Of a stretch of 30,002 bases of DNA, positions 8,447 to 15,787 are shown piece by piece. Positions within the stretch are counted from its first letter, which is position 1, and every line of letters starts with the position of its first letter. The position numbers and the translations under genes are program-made. The notes under the pieces were generated by a model. That model was not told where the DNA came from. It ran no database searches and worked only from the letters and a program-made list of their open reading frames with translations. The stretch comes from an uncultured Lachnospiraceae bacterium (lineage in GTDB: Bacteria; Bacillota; Clostridia; Lachnospirales; Lachnospiraceae), in NCBI GenBank assembly GCA_910585605.1, contig CAJUFL010000048.1, forward strand, positions 1 through 30,002, in the 5' to 3' direction.

Positions 8447-8640
8447 GAAATGATGGTTGTTTTACAGAGAATGACCATAAATATATGTGGCAAATCGTGT
8501 CGAATCATGAAAAGTTTGATGATGCTTACAGTAACTTTGTAAGTAATTCAGTTTTTCAAAATGCCTGTAGTATTTGTATTTTGCGGATAGGGACTTATGA
8601 TGCCCGGCAAAAGAGGATGATGAACTTAGAAATGGAGTGA
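8447..8640 (+). other. Open frame of unknown content
   Basis: One frame stays open from about 8420 to a TGA at 8638-8640 (containing ENDHKYMWQIVSNHEKFDD), without a start codon or ribosome binding site at its head. It may be part of a lost gene. No family was recognised. Confidence 0.25.
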
Positions 8641-8666
8641 TTTTTCGGCTTTTTTTATCTAAAATA

Positions 8667-8695
8667 TTGACATAGATCCATTTCCGTGATATGTT
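8667..8695 (+). promoter_or_regulatory. Promoter of the MFS gene
   Basis: TTGACA (8667-8672) and TATGTT (8690-8695) are separated by exactly 17 bases. Transcription from here would give a leader of about 175 bases before the MFS start at 8878. Confidence 0.6.
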
Positions 8696-8713
8696 GCTTG
8701 GCAGAAAGATAAC

Positions 8714-8746
8714 GGAGGGAGGTGGGAAATGTGCTCTGCCATTTAG
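8714..8746 (+). CDS. Possible leader peptide (5 codons) with a strong RBS
   Basis: GGAGGGAGG at 8714-8722 is followed by ATG at 8729 and the codons for M-C-S-A-I, then TAG (8744-8746). The binding site is far stronger than that of the MFS gene itself (GGAG). A short translated leader followed by a long inverted repeat (8767-8807) is how drug-inducible efflux and methylase genes are attenuated, so this may be the sensor. No such peptide is known to me. Confidence 0.4.
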   Translation, partial: GGRWEMCSAI

Positions 8747-8766
8747 TGATTGATTTAAACAAAGGA

Positions 8767-8807
8767 CTCTGTACAAAGTCTGATGAAGGGACGAAATTTG
8801 TACAGAG
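8767..8807 (+). repeat. Perfect inverted repeat in the MFS leader
   Basis: CTCTGTACAAA (8767-8777) and TTTGTACAGAG (8797-8807) are exact reverse complements, 11 bases each, with a 19-base loop. The arm is itself nearly palindromic (TTTGTACAAA-like), so it may be an RNA stem or a pair of repressor operators. Confidence 0.7.
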
Positions 8808-8877
8808 GTAAAAACATCGTCCGCATTGGATTTTGTACTTTTTATTCTAAAAAAAAGAATAGAATGGAGAAAATTCA

Positions 8878-10155
8878 ATGGAAGAAAAATCATTTAAGAA
8901 GTATATCATTTTGTGGGTAAGCCAGAGCGTATCAGGGCTTGGAAGTTCCATGACCGGGTTTGCACTTGTTTTATGGGCGTATGGACAGAGTCATTCTGCA
9001 ATGTCCGTTTCGCTGATGTCCTTTTGTAATTATGTGCCATATGTATTTTTGAGCCTGTTTGTTGGCAGTTTTATAGACAGACATAAGAAGAAAACGATCA
9101 TGCTGGTTTCGGATAGCGTTGCTGCGGCTGGTTCACTGGCAGTATTGGCATTTCTGCTTGCAGGAAGTCTGAAGGTCTGGAATATTTATGCCATAAATGC
9201 AGTGGTTGGTATAACGAATGCATTTCAGCAGCCTGCGTCCGCAGTGGCAACTGGAAGGCTTGTACCAAAGGAGAAGATTTCAAATGTCAGCGGTATGAAT
9301 TCTTTTTCCAATAATCTTATCGTGGTATTCAGTCCTATGCTGGCGGCTTTCCTGTTTGCGGCAGGCGGGCTTCCTCTGATCCTGCTGATAGATCTGGCGA
9401 GCTTTGTCTTTGCATTTTGCGTATTGCTGTTCTTTATCACTATCCCAGAACAGGAGCAGGAAAAGAAATACAGTTCTCCATTTGCCGGAATAGCGGAGGG
9501 ATTTGATTTCCTGAAAAAGGAAAAAGGCATATTATTTATCATGCTTACGATGGCACTGATCAATTTCTGTTCAAGGCTGACTTATGAGAATATTTTATCG
9601 CCAATGATTCTGGCAAGAAGCTCTGGGGACAGCATTGCACTTGGAACTGTAAATGCTTGCATGGGCATAGGCGGGATTGTCGGGGGAATTATTGTTTCCA
9701 TGAAAAAAGAAAGCAGCCATAAAGCTGTGGCAATTTATGTCTCGGCGGCATTGTCATTTTTGTTTGGTGATCTGATGATGGCAGTTGGGAAAAATGTTTT
9801 ATGGTGGTCGGTTGCGGCGGTCGCAGCCAGCCTGCCGATTCCCTTTATTATGGCAAACCAGAATACGATACTGTATCATAAGGTACCTGCGGCCATGCAG
9901 GGGAGGGTATTTGCCGTCAGGAATGCCATCCAGTATAGCACAATTCCGGTTGGCATTATCCTCGGAGGTTATCTGGCAGATTATGTCTTTGAACCTTTTA
10001 TGGTTTCCGGGAACAGGATGGCAGGGATACTGGGAACTATCGTAGGGGTTAGCGCAGGAAGCGGCATGGCGGCAATGTTCCTGTGTACCGGGATATGTGG
10101 CTTTACGGTGAGCATAGTATCCTGTTTCAACCGGGAAATAAAGAAGTTAAACTGA
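8878..10155 (+). CDS. MFS drug-efflux-type transporter
   Basis: This is a 425-residue major facilitator superfamily protein of the MFS_3/Mef-like branch (macrolide, enterobactin and multidrug exporters), with about 12 hydrophobic helices in two halves. The loop between helices 2 and 3 carries GSFIDRHKKKT, the family's motif A. FQQPASAVATGRLVPKEKIS near 115-135 and MQGRVFAVRNAIQYSTIPVG near 340-360 are typical of the subfamily. It should expel a drug or metabolite using the proton gradient; the substrate cannot be told from sequence. The gene is clearly richer in GC than its surroundings, which suggests transfer. GGAG lies 9 bases upstream. A structured leader with a possible 5-codon peptide precedes it. 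Confidence 0.85.
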   Translation: MEEKSFKKYIILWVSQSVSGLGSSMTGFALVLWAYGQSHSAMSVSLMSFCNYVPYVFLSLFVGSFIDRHKKKTIMLVSDSVAAAGSLAVLAFLLAGSLKVWNIYAINAVVGITNAFQQPASAVATGRLVPKEKISNVSGMNSFSNNLIVVFSPMLAAFLFAAGGLPLILLIDLASFVFAFCVLLFFITIPEQEQEKKYSSPFAGIAEGFDFLKKEKGILFIMLTMALINFCSRLTYENILSPMILARSSGDSIALGTVNACMGIGGIVGGIIVSMKKESSHKAVAIYVSAALSFLFGDLMMAVGKNVLWWSVAAVAASLPIPFIMANQNTILYHKVPAAMQGRVFAVRNAIQYSTIPVGIILGGYLADYVFEPFMVSGNRMAGILGTIVGVSAGSGMAAMFLCTGICGFTVSIVSCFNREIKKLN

Positions 10156-10246
10156 TGGACTAATATGAAGGGGGATCTGTCCCTCGAGAGGATTTCAAAG
10201 TTTGTACAAAGGACAAAAACTGATATAAGATATGTCATTAGTTTCT

Positions 10247-10280
10247 AAGGGACAAAGCTGTTTTTTGGGCTTTGTCCCTT
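10247..10280 (+). terminator. Strong hairpin after the MFS gene
   Basis: AAGGGACAAAGC (10247-10258) and GCTTTGTCCCTT (10269-10280) form a perfect 12-bp stem with a 10-base loop. No pure T-tract follows (TGTCTGTGTT), so termination efficiency is uncertain, but the position fits. Confidence 0.6.
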
Positions 10281-10481
10281 TGTCTGTGTTATAATGCTGC
10301 TTTCGGACACATCCTTGGTGTGCCACTGCTGGGCATTTTTACATCTCTTGCTATGGCATATGCGGGTGTTCTCTTTCCTTTTTTATACCGCATACGAATG
10401 CTCATGTACGGTAAAGAAGAAAGTAACCGAAAACAAGAGATAGACCGCCAGCACCACACTATTCCGAATCAAAGAAGCTAA
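10281..10481 (+). pseudogene. Membrane-protein C-terminal remnant
   Basis: A frame open through the hairpin reads FGHILGVPLLGIFTSLAMAY and then FPFLYRIRMLMYGKEES, ending at TAA 10481. This looks like the last membrane helix and charged tail of a transporter (MATE or a related exporter is possible). The only start is a TTG inside the hairpin and there is no ribosome binding site, so it is a fragment. No firm family. Confidence 0.4.
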
Positions 10482-10639
10482 AGACCAAAAGATAGCTAGT
10501 TATACACATTCCCATAATGCCGACTAGGACGAAATCCCTCTTTCCTACATACATATAACAGTTGCTATCTTGACCATCCAAGGAAAGTTTTATATATTTA
10601 TGGAAACTTATGAAACGATTTTAGTTTGCGAGGTATATT

Positions 10640-11201
10640 ATGAGAGAAAAATATTGAATGTGGTAGCCCAACTTATCAACCGATATGGTTTGAAAAAATT
10701 TACGGTAGATGAAGTAGCTGTAACTTTACGCATTAGTAAAAAACAGTTTATCAGTATTTCGGTGGGAAAGATGAAATGATACATGAATATTTTGTGGCAA
10801 ATTTAGAAAGCGATAAGCAGAATATGAATAAAGCAATGCAGGAAGCAAATGGTTTTAGAAATAAACTGTATGCCCTTGTGTATACTAATCGTTGCTATAG
10901 ATTATCGATATTCGTAATGGGTGAAGCAAAACAATTCTATCCAGAAGAATGGGCAGAAATTGAATCTTTAAGAAAATAGAAATTAGCCACACTAAATAAA
11001 TTGCTTAAATGTGCATAAAAAGACGGTGTTATAAAAGATGATGTGTATTTTGGTACTCTTACTGCTATGTTGGAACGAAGTAGTGACATAATTCTTGATA
11101 CTGATTTTTTGTTGGAACATAAGCTCCATGTGGCTTAAGCTATTGACGTTGCATTAGATATAATTTTATATGGAATTGAAAAGGGGAATAAAGATGATTA
11201 A
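10640..11201 (+). pseudogene. TetR-family repressor, multiply inactivated
   Basis: The N-terminal HTH is plain: VVAQLINRYGLKKFTVDEVA then LRISKK, as in TetR repressors. Two single-base shifts break it: one right after the ATG (AGAGAAAAATATTG, 10642-10655) and one in the A-run 10738-10743, where one A is missing; reading on restores TVYQYFGGKDEMIHEYF. The C-terminal domain then carries in-frame stops at 10977 (TAG), 11016 (TAA) and 11136 (TAA), with recognisable protein between them (KDGVIKDDVYFGTLTAMLER, then AIDVALDIILYGIEKGN). The frame ends at 11201 and overlaps the next gene's start at 11194. Five lesions mean a long-dead regulator beside a still-intact target gene. Confidence 0.85.
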
Positions 11202-11667
11202 TAATTATGAATTGCATGTACGCTGTATAGGATTAGAAAACAATGATATATTCCCGTTAGAAAATACGGGCAGAGGGAAAGATATATCACCGGCATTTGA
11301 GTTTGAAAATCTTTCTCCTGCGGCAAAAACTATTGCTATTACTTTGGAAGATATTAAGCATCCTCTTTTCAAAAATTTTACGCATTGGGTTATATGGAAT
11401 ATTCCTGCATCAAAAAATATTATTGGAGCAATTCCTCATGGAAAAAATGTTGGCGCTCTTAATAGTGCTATTCAAGGAATTGCCTATGGTTGGCACAAAT
11501 ATGCTGGCCCTAAACCACCAAAAGGAAAGCAACATCAATATCGTTTTACAATTTATGTGTTAGATAACATACTCTCTTTAAGTCCTAACTCTACAAAAAA
11601 GAAGTTTATTAAATCGGCAAAAAATCATATTTTGCAGAAGGGTATTGTTACCGGATGGTTTGAATAA
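11194..11667 (+). CDS. YbhB/YbcL-type PEBP family protein
   Basis: This 157-residue protein belongs to the phosphatidylethanolamine-binding protein family (YbhB/YbcL branch), soluble proteins with a small anion-binding pocket whose bacterial role is poorly known. The signatures are seen: DISPAFEFENLSP (D-x-S-P at about 33), FTHWVIWNIPAS near 73 and KQHQYRFTIYVLD near 120, with YAGPKPPKG before it. The true start is 11194, with AAAGGGG 9 bases before it; the upstream ATG at 11170 lacks a binding site. Its start lies inside the end of the dead TetR gene, so the two were an operon; it has lost its likely regulator. It seems complete. Confidence 0.85.
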   Translation: MINNYELHVRCIGLENNDIFPLENTGRGKDISPAFEFENLSPAAKTIAITLEDIKHPLFKNFTHWVIWNIPASKNIIGAIPHGKNVGALNSAIQGIAYGWHKYAGPKPPKGKQHQYRFTIYVLDNILSLSPNSTKKKFIKSAKNHILQKGIVTGWFE

Positions 11668-11765
11668 ATACTCAAAAATGGCAGTTTATATTTTGCCGTT
11701 TTTGAATATAAAATTGTAGTTGTAAACCATGCACCGCCCTATGTGGGAGAAAGGGGGAATCATCT

Positions 11766-11924
11766 ATGCCTTGCATAGAAGCATATGAAGAATACCCCAT
11801 AACGATATGCGGTCAGACAGTTATTTTTACCAATGGGGAGCTTGCTATCCCTGCCGGAGTACGACCGGGTATCAAATTCGCAGGACTTTGCGGCTCCTGG
11901 AAAAGAAAATGGAGGTGTTTTCGT
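11766..11924 (+). other. Small open frame, unrecognised
   Basis: Begins with ATG behind AAAGGGGG and reads EAYEEYPITICGQTVIFTNG, a short beta-rich sequence, then runs in frame into the sigma-like remnant downstream without a stop. The second half (GIKFAGLCGSWKRKWRCF) looks like out-of-frame sequence. It may be a damaged small gene of the same mobile element. Confidence 0.35.
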
Positions 11925-12136
11925 ATGGGAAGTCCGAATCTTTTACCCTATGAAACGATTGTCCGGGCGATCAGTGGAGATCCAGAAGCCGTGGACGAGG
12001 TTTTACGGCATTACAGCAAGCGTATCCGAATCGCCGCTATTGAAAACGGGTACATCGACAGGGATATCAAGGCAGCATAAAACAGCGGCTCGTCGCTGCA
12101 CTGTTCAAGTTCCGTTTTGATGAACAGGAAGTGTGA
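11925..12136 (+). pseudogene. Conjugative-element sigma-like HTH protein, frameshifted
   Basis: Starts at ATG 11925 with GGAGGTG 8 bases upstream and reads NLLPYETIVRAISGDPEAVD then EVLRHYSKRIRIAAIENGY, the N-terminal part of the small sigma70-like helper protein found beside xis/int in Tn916-like elements. Frame is lost at about 12078 (GCAGCATAA: one A missing). In the corrected frame the expected end IKQRLVAALFKFRFDEQEV follows to a TGA at 12134-12136. The uncorrected product ends at 12080, 19 residues short. It fits a decayed integrative element ending at the integrase remnant 14118-14501. Confidence 0.75.
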
Positions 12137-12212
12137 AAAGTTGTTTCTATTTTGGGAAAACGGATACATAATAGGCAATGACAAATCGGGATTTGAGGAG
12201 GAGATATATATT

Positions 12213-12548
12213 ATGAATATAGGATTTTGGTCATGTATAATTTTGGTTATACCATTTGCGATTATAGGTGTGTTATTTGCAATTTTTAAAGAAAAAGCAG
12301 CAAAATTTGTTTCAGGATTTAATTCATTTTCTAAAGAAGAACAGGCATTGTATAATAAAGCTCATATTTCTCGTGATATAAGAAATCAGTGCTTTATATG
12401 GACTGCTATAATGTTGGCAGGAGCGTTATTATCCTACTTTTTAACCCCATATATGGCTATACCAACCTATATTATTTGGTTAGTTCTGTTTTTTGGAGAA
12501 GTCCACTTTGATAATCATAAAGCGTTTGAAAAATATTTATATAAGTAA
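12213..12548 (+). CDS. Small membrane protein, DUF3784-like
   Basis: This is a 111-residue protein with three hydrophobic helices (about 5-24, 66-87 and 90-105) and the SGFNSFSKEEQALYNKAHIS segment between helices 1 and 2, which resembles DUF3784 family proteins of Firmicutes. Start 12213 is chosen because GAGGAGGAG lies 9 bases upstream; the open frame extends back to 12117 without a usable site. Function is unknown for the family. It lies inside mobile-element debris and is likely cargo. Followed by a terminator at 12618. Confidence 0.65.
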   Translation: MNIGFWSCIILVIPFAIIGVLFAIFKEKAAKFVSGFNSFSKEEQALYNKAHISRDIRNQCFIWTAIMLAGALLSYFLTPYMAIPTYIIWLVLFFGEVHFDNHKAFEKYLYK

Positions 12549-12617
12549 ATTCTGATTTGTAGAATTGCAGCCGGCTAAAAATTGAATAATCGCCGTTACA
12601 CAGGATGGCACACCAAG

Positions 12618-12648
12618 ACAGGAAATCAAGAAAAGGTTTCCTGTTTTT
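12618..12648 (+). terminator. Terminator after the DUF3784-like gene
   Basis: ACAGGAAA (12618-12625) pairs perfectly with TTTCCTGT (12637-12644) across an 11-base loop and is followed by TTTT. Confidence 0.65.
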
Positions 12649-12934
12649 GCGCCCGTTTTTGGCAGTTTTCAACTTTTTAGTGGTGTGGGTAGTGAAAAGA
12701 AGAATAAAGAAATTTCCAAAAATCACCGTCATTTTTGCTTTGCTTGGTGTTGTAGGTAGTAGGGGGAGAAATACCGCCGCTGCTTTGGCAAAATCCCCAA
12801 ATCCACCCACGAAAGCCTGCAAATAAAAAGTCAAGCTAAATTATAAAGAACATTGAAAATTTTTACAGGTTGAAAAAGGGGTATTACAATAAGACCGCCA
12901 GAATATGCCGGTCTGAAAGAGTGCTGTGTGATGG
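12649..12934. other. Gap with no supported gene; bidirectional hairpin
   Basis: Nothing firm is coded here. A hairpin AGACCG/CGGTCT at about 12892-12914 lies just past the transposase stop and could end its transcript on the - strand (a TTATTG follows there). Confidence 0.4.
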
Positions 12935-13743
12935 TTAGTTTGATGTGGGAAGAGCGGCGAGATATTCTTTCAACCTTCCATAGTAAATGTGTAGAAATTT
13001 GTTGGCGCCTGCCGTCATGTAGACGTAATAAGGTTTGCCTTGTGCTCTTTTCTTGTCCATGAACAGATATACAGCGTCATCCGGTTTGCTCTTGATCAGT
13101 ACATTCATGATCTGGAACAGGGTTTTGCGTAATGCTGGCGAACCGTGCTTGGAGGCATGTACACTTTTTTGGGAATAATCTCCGGAATCATTCACGAATG
13201 GATCTACTCCAGCAAATGCCGTGATTGCTCCTTTGTGAGTGAAACGTGTCACATCACCGATTTCAGCCATGAGCTGAGGACCCAGAGACGGCCCTACACC
13301 TTTCATCGCCATGACAGCCGGATATTCCGGGAGTTTAGAGGCGGTTTCATTCATAAGCGAGCGTAGCTGTTCAACAGTCTGTGACGCGGCGTTCAACTGT
13401 CCGACGGCCTGCTTGATGATATGCCTGGTAAAGCTGTCCTTTGGAAGTGAGGGAATGAGCTCCTTGGCCTTTCCGTAGATTTCTTCAGCTTTGGACTTGC
13501 TGAAGTTGTACTTCTTACGGCTGCACCACTTCTGATAGTGGTTAGTAAAAGCAGTCAGGGACAATTTACGAACACAATCAACATGCCAGTAAGTGTCAAT
13601 GAAGTCCACCCATTTCTGGCTGCCGTCCTCGCGGACAGATGGGGAAGATCAAATGGCTTTCCAACCGTCTTTCCACCGGGACGGAGGATTGCTACCGTGC
13701 TTTTTCGTTTGGAAACATCAATACCTACTGCGTTCATGTTCAT
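12935..13743 (-). pseudogene. IS110-family transposase with internal deletion and frameshift
   Basis: The - strand start at 13743 gives MNMNAVGIDVSKRKSTVAIL, the RuvC-like (DEDD) N-terminus with its first aspartate in GIDVSK. After DLPH (about 13640) the frame changes, and the next frame reads VREDGSQKWVDFIDTYWHVD, so the two parts are joined out of frame. About 100-130 residues between them, holding further catalytic acids, are gone compared with the normal 400-residue family length. The C-terminal 224 residues (12935-13609) are intact, with the Transposase_20 domain (KGVGPSLGPQLMAEIGDV, then TAFAGVDPFVNDSG, then HGSPALRKTLFQ) including the conserved serine region of this group. It is a dead insertion sequence. 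Confidence 0.88.
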
Positions 13744-13990
13744 AAAAATGTCACTCTTAAATAAAGATTGCAATTGGTCAGTGCCAGTTTTACTCATTGC
13801 CGATTCAATCTACTGTGGTGTGACGCGAACGCACCGAGAGGGCGGCTCAACCTGCATAAAACGAACGCTGCGAATGAGGAGCTGGTTATCAGACTTTCGT
13901 ACGGACGCGAAGCCCAAGGAGGTTTCCGATATACCGATTGCTCTTATCATTCTAACAGCTTAAGCAATAAGATGGATAATTCCTTACTGG
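13744..13990 (-). other. IS110 non-coding end, candidate bridge RNA region
   Basis: This gene-free stretch lies upstream of the IS110-type transposase, where the IS110 group encodes its bridge RNA. It is GC-richer than both neighbours (about 13800-13930) and no protein frame in it is convincing. RNA structure was not computed and the element's exact end is not visible, because IS110 elements lack terminal repeats. Confidence 0.35.
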
Positions 13991-14117
13991 CTGTAAGGAA
14001 TATTAACCATAAATCTATTGTAGTAGTAGGTTTACAGCCATGAAAAGATACAACACGCCCCACCGCCACCGGGTAATCAAGACACACATTGAGGACAGGG
14101 AACCGCCAAGGTTTGAA

Positions 14118-14501
14118 TAGGTGATCGATGGGTACAGCGGATTCCTTTTTGTGGATAAGGACTGCAACCCTCCGGTGGCCATGCATTGGGAACACCGATT
14201 CAACCACATGGTCAAGAGGTACAACGATATCTATCGGGTGCAGATGCCGAACATCACACCCCATGTCTGCCGCCATACCTACTGCAGCAACATGGCGAAG
14301 TCCGGCATGAACCCCAAGACGCTCCAATACCTGATGGGGCATAGCGATATCGGGGTGACGCTGAATACCTACACGCATCTTGGCTTGGAGGATGCCACGG
14401 ACGAACTTCGGAGAATGGAAGAACTGGAGAACGCCAGAAAGGAACTGGAAAAGAACAAGGAAGAGAAGCCCGTATCACAGAAAATGTTCTGGGCGATCTG
14501 A
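14118..14501 (+). pseudogene. int: Tyrosine integrase C-terminal remnant (right copy)
   Basis: The catalytic half of a Tn916-family integrase is kept: TPHVCRHTYCSNMAKSGM (HxxRH), YLMGHSDIGVTLNTYTHLGL (GH and the nucleophile Y), and a charged tail. The frame reads IDGYSGFLFVDKD from 14121, but a TAG stops it at 14115-14117 just upstream, where PPRFE and part of VIKTHIEDRE can still be read. The core-binding N-terminal domain is absent, presumably lost in the rearrangement that brought in the IS110 copy. It should not recombine DNA by itself. A terminator follows at 14515. Confidence 0.82.
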
Positions 14502-14514
14502 ATAAAGAGAGTTT

Positions 14515-14543
14515 TGCGCGCTGCTTCGGCAGGGCATTTTTTT
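14515..14543 (+). terminator. Terminator after the integrase remnant
   Basis: A GC-rich stem GCGCGCTGC/GCAGGGC with a TTCG loop and one mismatch is followed by seven T's. Confidence 0.75.
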
Positions 14544-14721
14544 AATTAACTGGTTATTGTTGAACTATCATGTCACTATCTCTGTGAGTAAAACTCGTGT
14601 CGGCTATTAGTTGGGTAAATCAGTGCAAATCGTGGCGTTGTGAAAAGTGCCTTACTGCGGTTTTACTACCGTTCAGCCGATGAAAACTAATATGTACAAA
14701 TCCCCTTTTCGGGGGTAGTAG
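14544..14721. other. Gap between element and defence island, likely old attachment region
   Basis: No gene is seen. It lies immediately past the integrase end, where Tn916-like elements have their attachment site, and includes short symmetrical stretches (GAGTAAAACTC, CCCCTTTTCGGGG). No duplicate core site was found within the window. Confidence 0.35.
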
Positions 14722-14753
14722 AAGGCACCATGCAGCATTGCAGGTGCCTTTTT
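14722..14753. terminator. Strong terminator hairpin at the island boundary
   Basis: AAGGCACC (14722-14729) and GGTGCCTT (14743-14750) are perfect complements, with TGCA/TGCA extending the stem inside, followed by TTT. It insulates the next operon from upstream transcription. Confidence 0.75.
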
Positions 14754-14772
14754 GGAATAAAACAGTTTTGTA

Positions 14773-14838
14773 TTGTTCCGTTATTTTGGCAAATGTTGTT
14801 CCGATATTATTGATATTGTTCCGTTAAAGTGGTATACT
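14773..14838 (+). promoter_or_regulatory. Promoter with three TTGTTCCG operator repeats
   Basis: TTGATA (14810-14815) and TATACT (14833-14838) are spaced 17 bases apart, a good vegetative promoter 25 bases before the Fic start. TTGTTCCG occurs at 14773-14780, 14796-14803 and 14816-14823; the last fills the spacer between -35 and -10, so a bound protein would block transcription. The nearby HTH of the Fic protein is the obvious candidate for autorepression. Confidence 0.75.
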
Positions 14839-14863
14839 ATATCTTAGATTGGAGGGATCGTCT

Positions 14864-15757
14864 ATGTTTATGACAGTAAAACAGGCTTCTGAAAAATGGG
14901 GCATTTCTGATAGAAGAATTCGAGTTCTTTGCTCTGAAGGGAAAATTCCAGGTGCGTACCAGGAAGGACGCGGTTGGAAAATTCCTGTGGATGCAAAGAA
15001 ACCAGCTGATGGTCGTTACAAATCAAAGGAGAGCCTTTTGGCGCAAATCGACCGTAAAAAGGTTGAGTTGGACGGCAGAAGACCTTTGACAGCGGGCGAA
15101 GTGGCAAGGCTTAACGAGGAGTTTATTGTGGAATACACATACAACTCTAACGCCATCGAAGGAAATACACTTACTTTGCGCGAAACAGACTTGGTACTCC
15201 GAGGTCTCACGATTGACCAGAAACCGTTAAAGGATCACATGGAGGCAGTCGGTCATAAAGAAGCATTTGATTTTGTGAGTGAACTTGTGAAAGATAATGT
15301 TCCGATTAGCGAGAGCATCATCAAACAGATTCACTATCTCGTCCTTGCCGATAAGAAAGAAGACCGTGGTGTCTACCGCAGAGTTCCGGTTCGTATTATG
15401 GGCGCACAGCATGAACCTGTGCAGCCGTATCTTATTGAACCGAAGATAGAACAGTTGTTGCGTGATTTTGCTGAAAGTAGAGAGCATATCGTAACAAAAT
15501 TGGCTCGTTTTCATATCGAGTTTGAGGGCATCCATCCTTTCATTGACGGTAATGGCAGAACCGGAAGACTGCTTGTAAATCTTGAGTTGATGAAAGCAGG
15601 ATTTCCACCTATCGACATTAAGTTTACAGATAGAATTGCCTACTACAATGCATTTGATGAGTATCATGTAAAACATAATCTTTCCGCGATGGAAAATCTT
15701 TTTGCAGGATATATTAATGCAAGACTGGATATGTATTTAGATATGTTGCAGGACTAA
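14864..15757 (+). CDS. Fic-family protein (AMPylase) with N-terminal HTH
   Basis: This is a 297-residue protein that should transfer AMP or another nucleotide phosphate to a target protein. The catalytic motif HPFIDGNGRTGR is complete at about 224-235. The auto-inhibitory motif (S/T)xxxE(G/N) is seen as SNAIEGN at 95-101 on the N-terminal side, making it a class II, self-restrained Fic. Residues 2-45 form a MerR/excisionase-type HTH (VKQASEKWGISDRRIRVLCS, ending GRGWKIP), so it may also bind DNA. Start 14864 has TTGGAGGGA upstream; the frame reaches back only to a TTG at 14849. It is first in the operon, behind a promoter with three repeated sites. It appears intact. Confidence 0.92.
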   Translation: MFMTVKQASEKWGISDRRIRVLCSEGKIPGAYQEGRGWKIPVDAKKPADGRYKSKESLLAQIDRKKVELDGRRPLTAGEVARLNEEFIVEYTYNSNAIEGNTLTLRETDLVLRGLTIDQKPLKDHMEAVGHKEAFDFVSELVKDNVPISESIIKQIHYLVLADKKEDRGVYRRVPVRIMGAQHEPVQPYLIEPKIEQLLRDFAESREHIVTKLARFHIEFEGIHPFIDGNGRTGRLLVNLELMKAGFPPIDIKFTDRIAYYNAFDEYHVKHNLSAMENLFAGYINARLDMYLDMLQD

Positions 15758-15787
15758 CCGACCTGCTTTTGAATAAGGAGGTCACCT

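Noticed and set aside
12605..12826. 73-codon + frame with a basic, hydrophobic start
   Set aside because: No ribosome binding site, its start lies inside a terminator hairpin, and the composition (GRNTAAALAKSPNPPTKACK) looks like low-complexity translation of non-coding DNA.
12472..12834. 120-codon - strand frame opposite the DUF3784-like gene
   Set aside because: Runs antisense through a real gene end and a terminator, with no start signal or recognisable motif.
13947..14378. 143-codon - strand frame over the integrase remnant
   Set aside because: Mirror image of the integrase coding frame; no ribosome binding site.
14544..14721. A tRNA gene as integration target
   Set aside because: No cloverleaf or TTCGANNC-type arm was found beside the integrase remnant.
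14773..14823. TTGTTCCG repeats as a small CRISPR array
   Set aside because: Repeat units are only 8 bases, at 23- and 20-base spacing, and lie on a promoter; operator sites explain them better.
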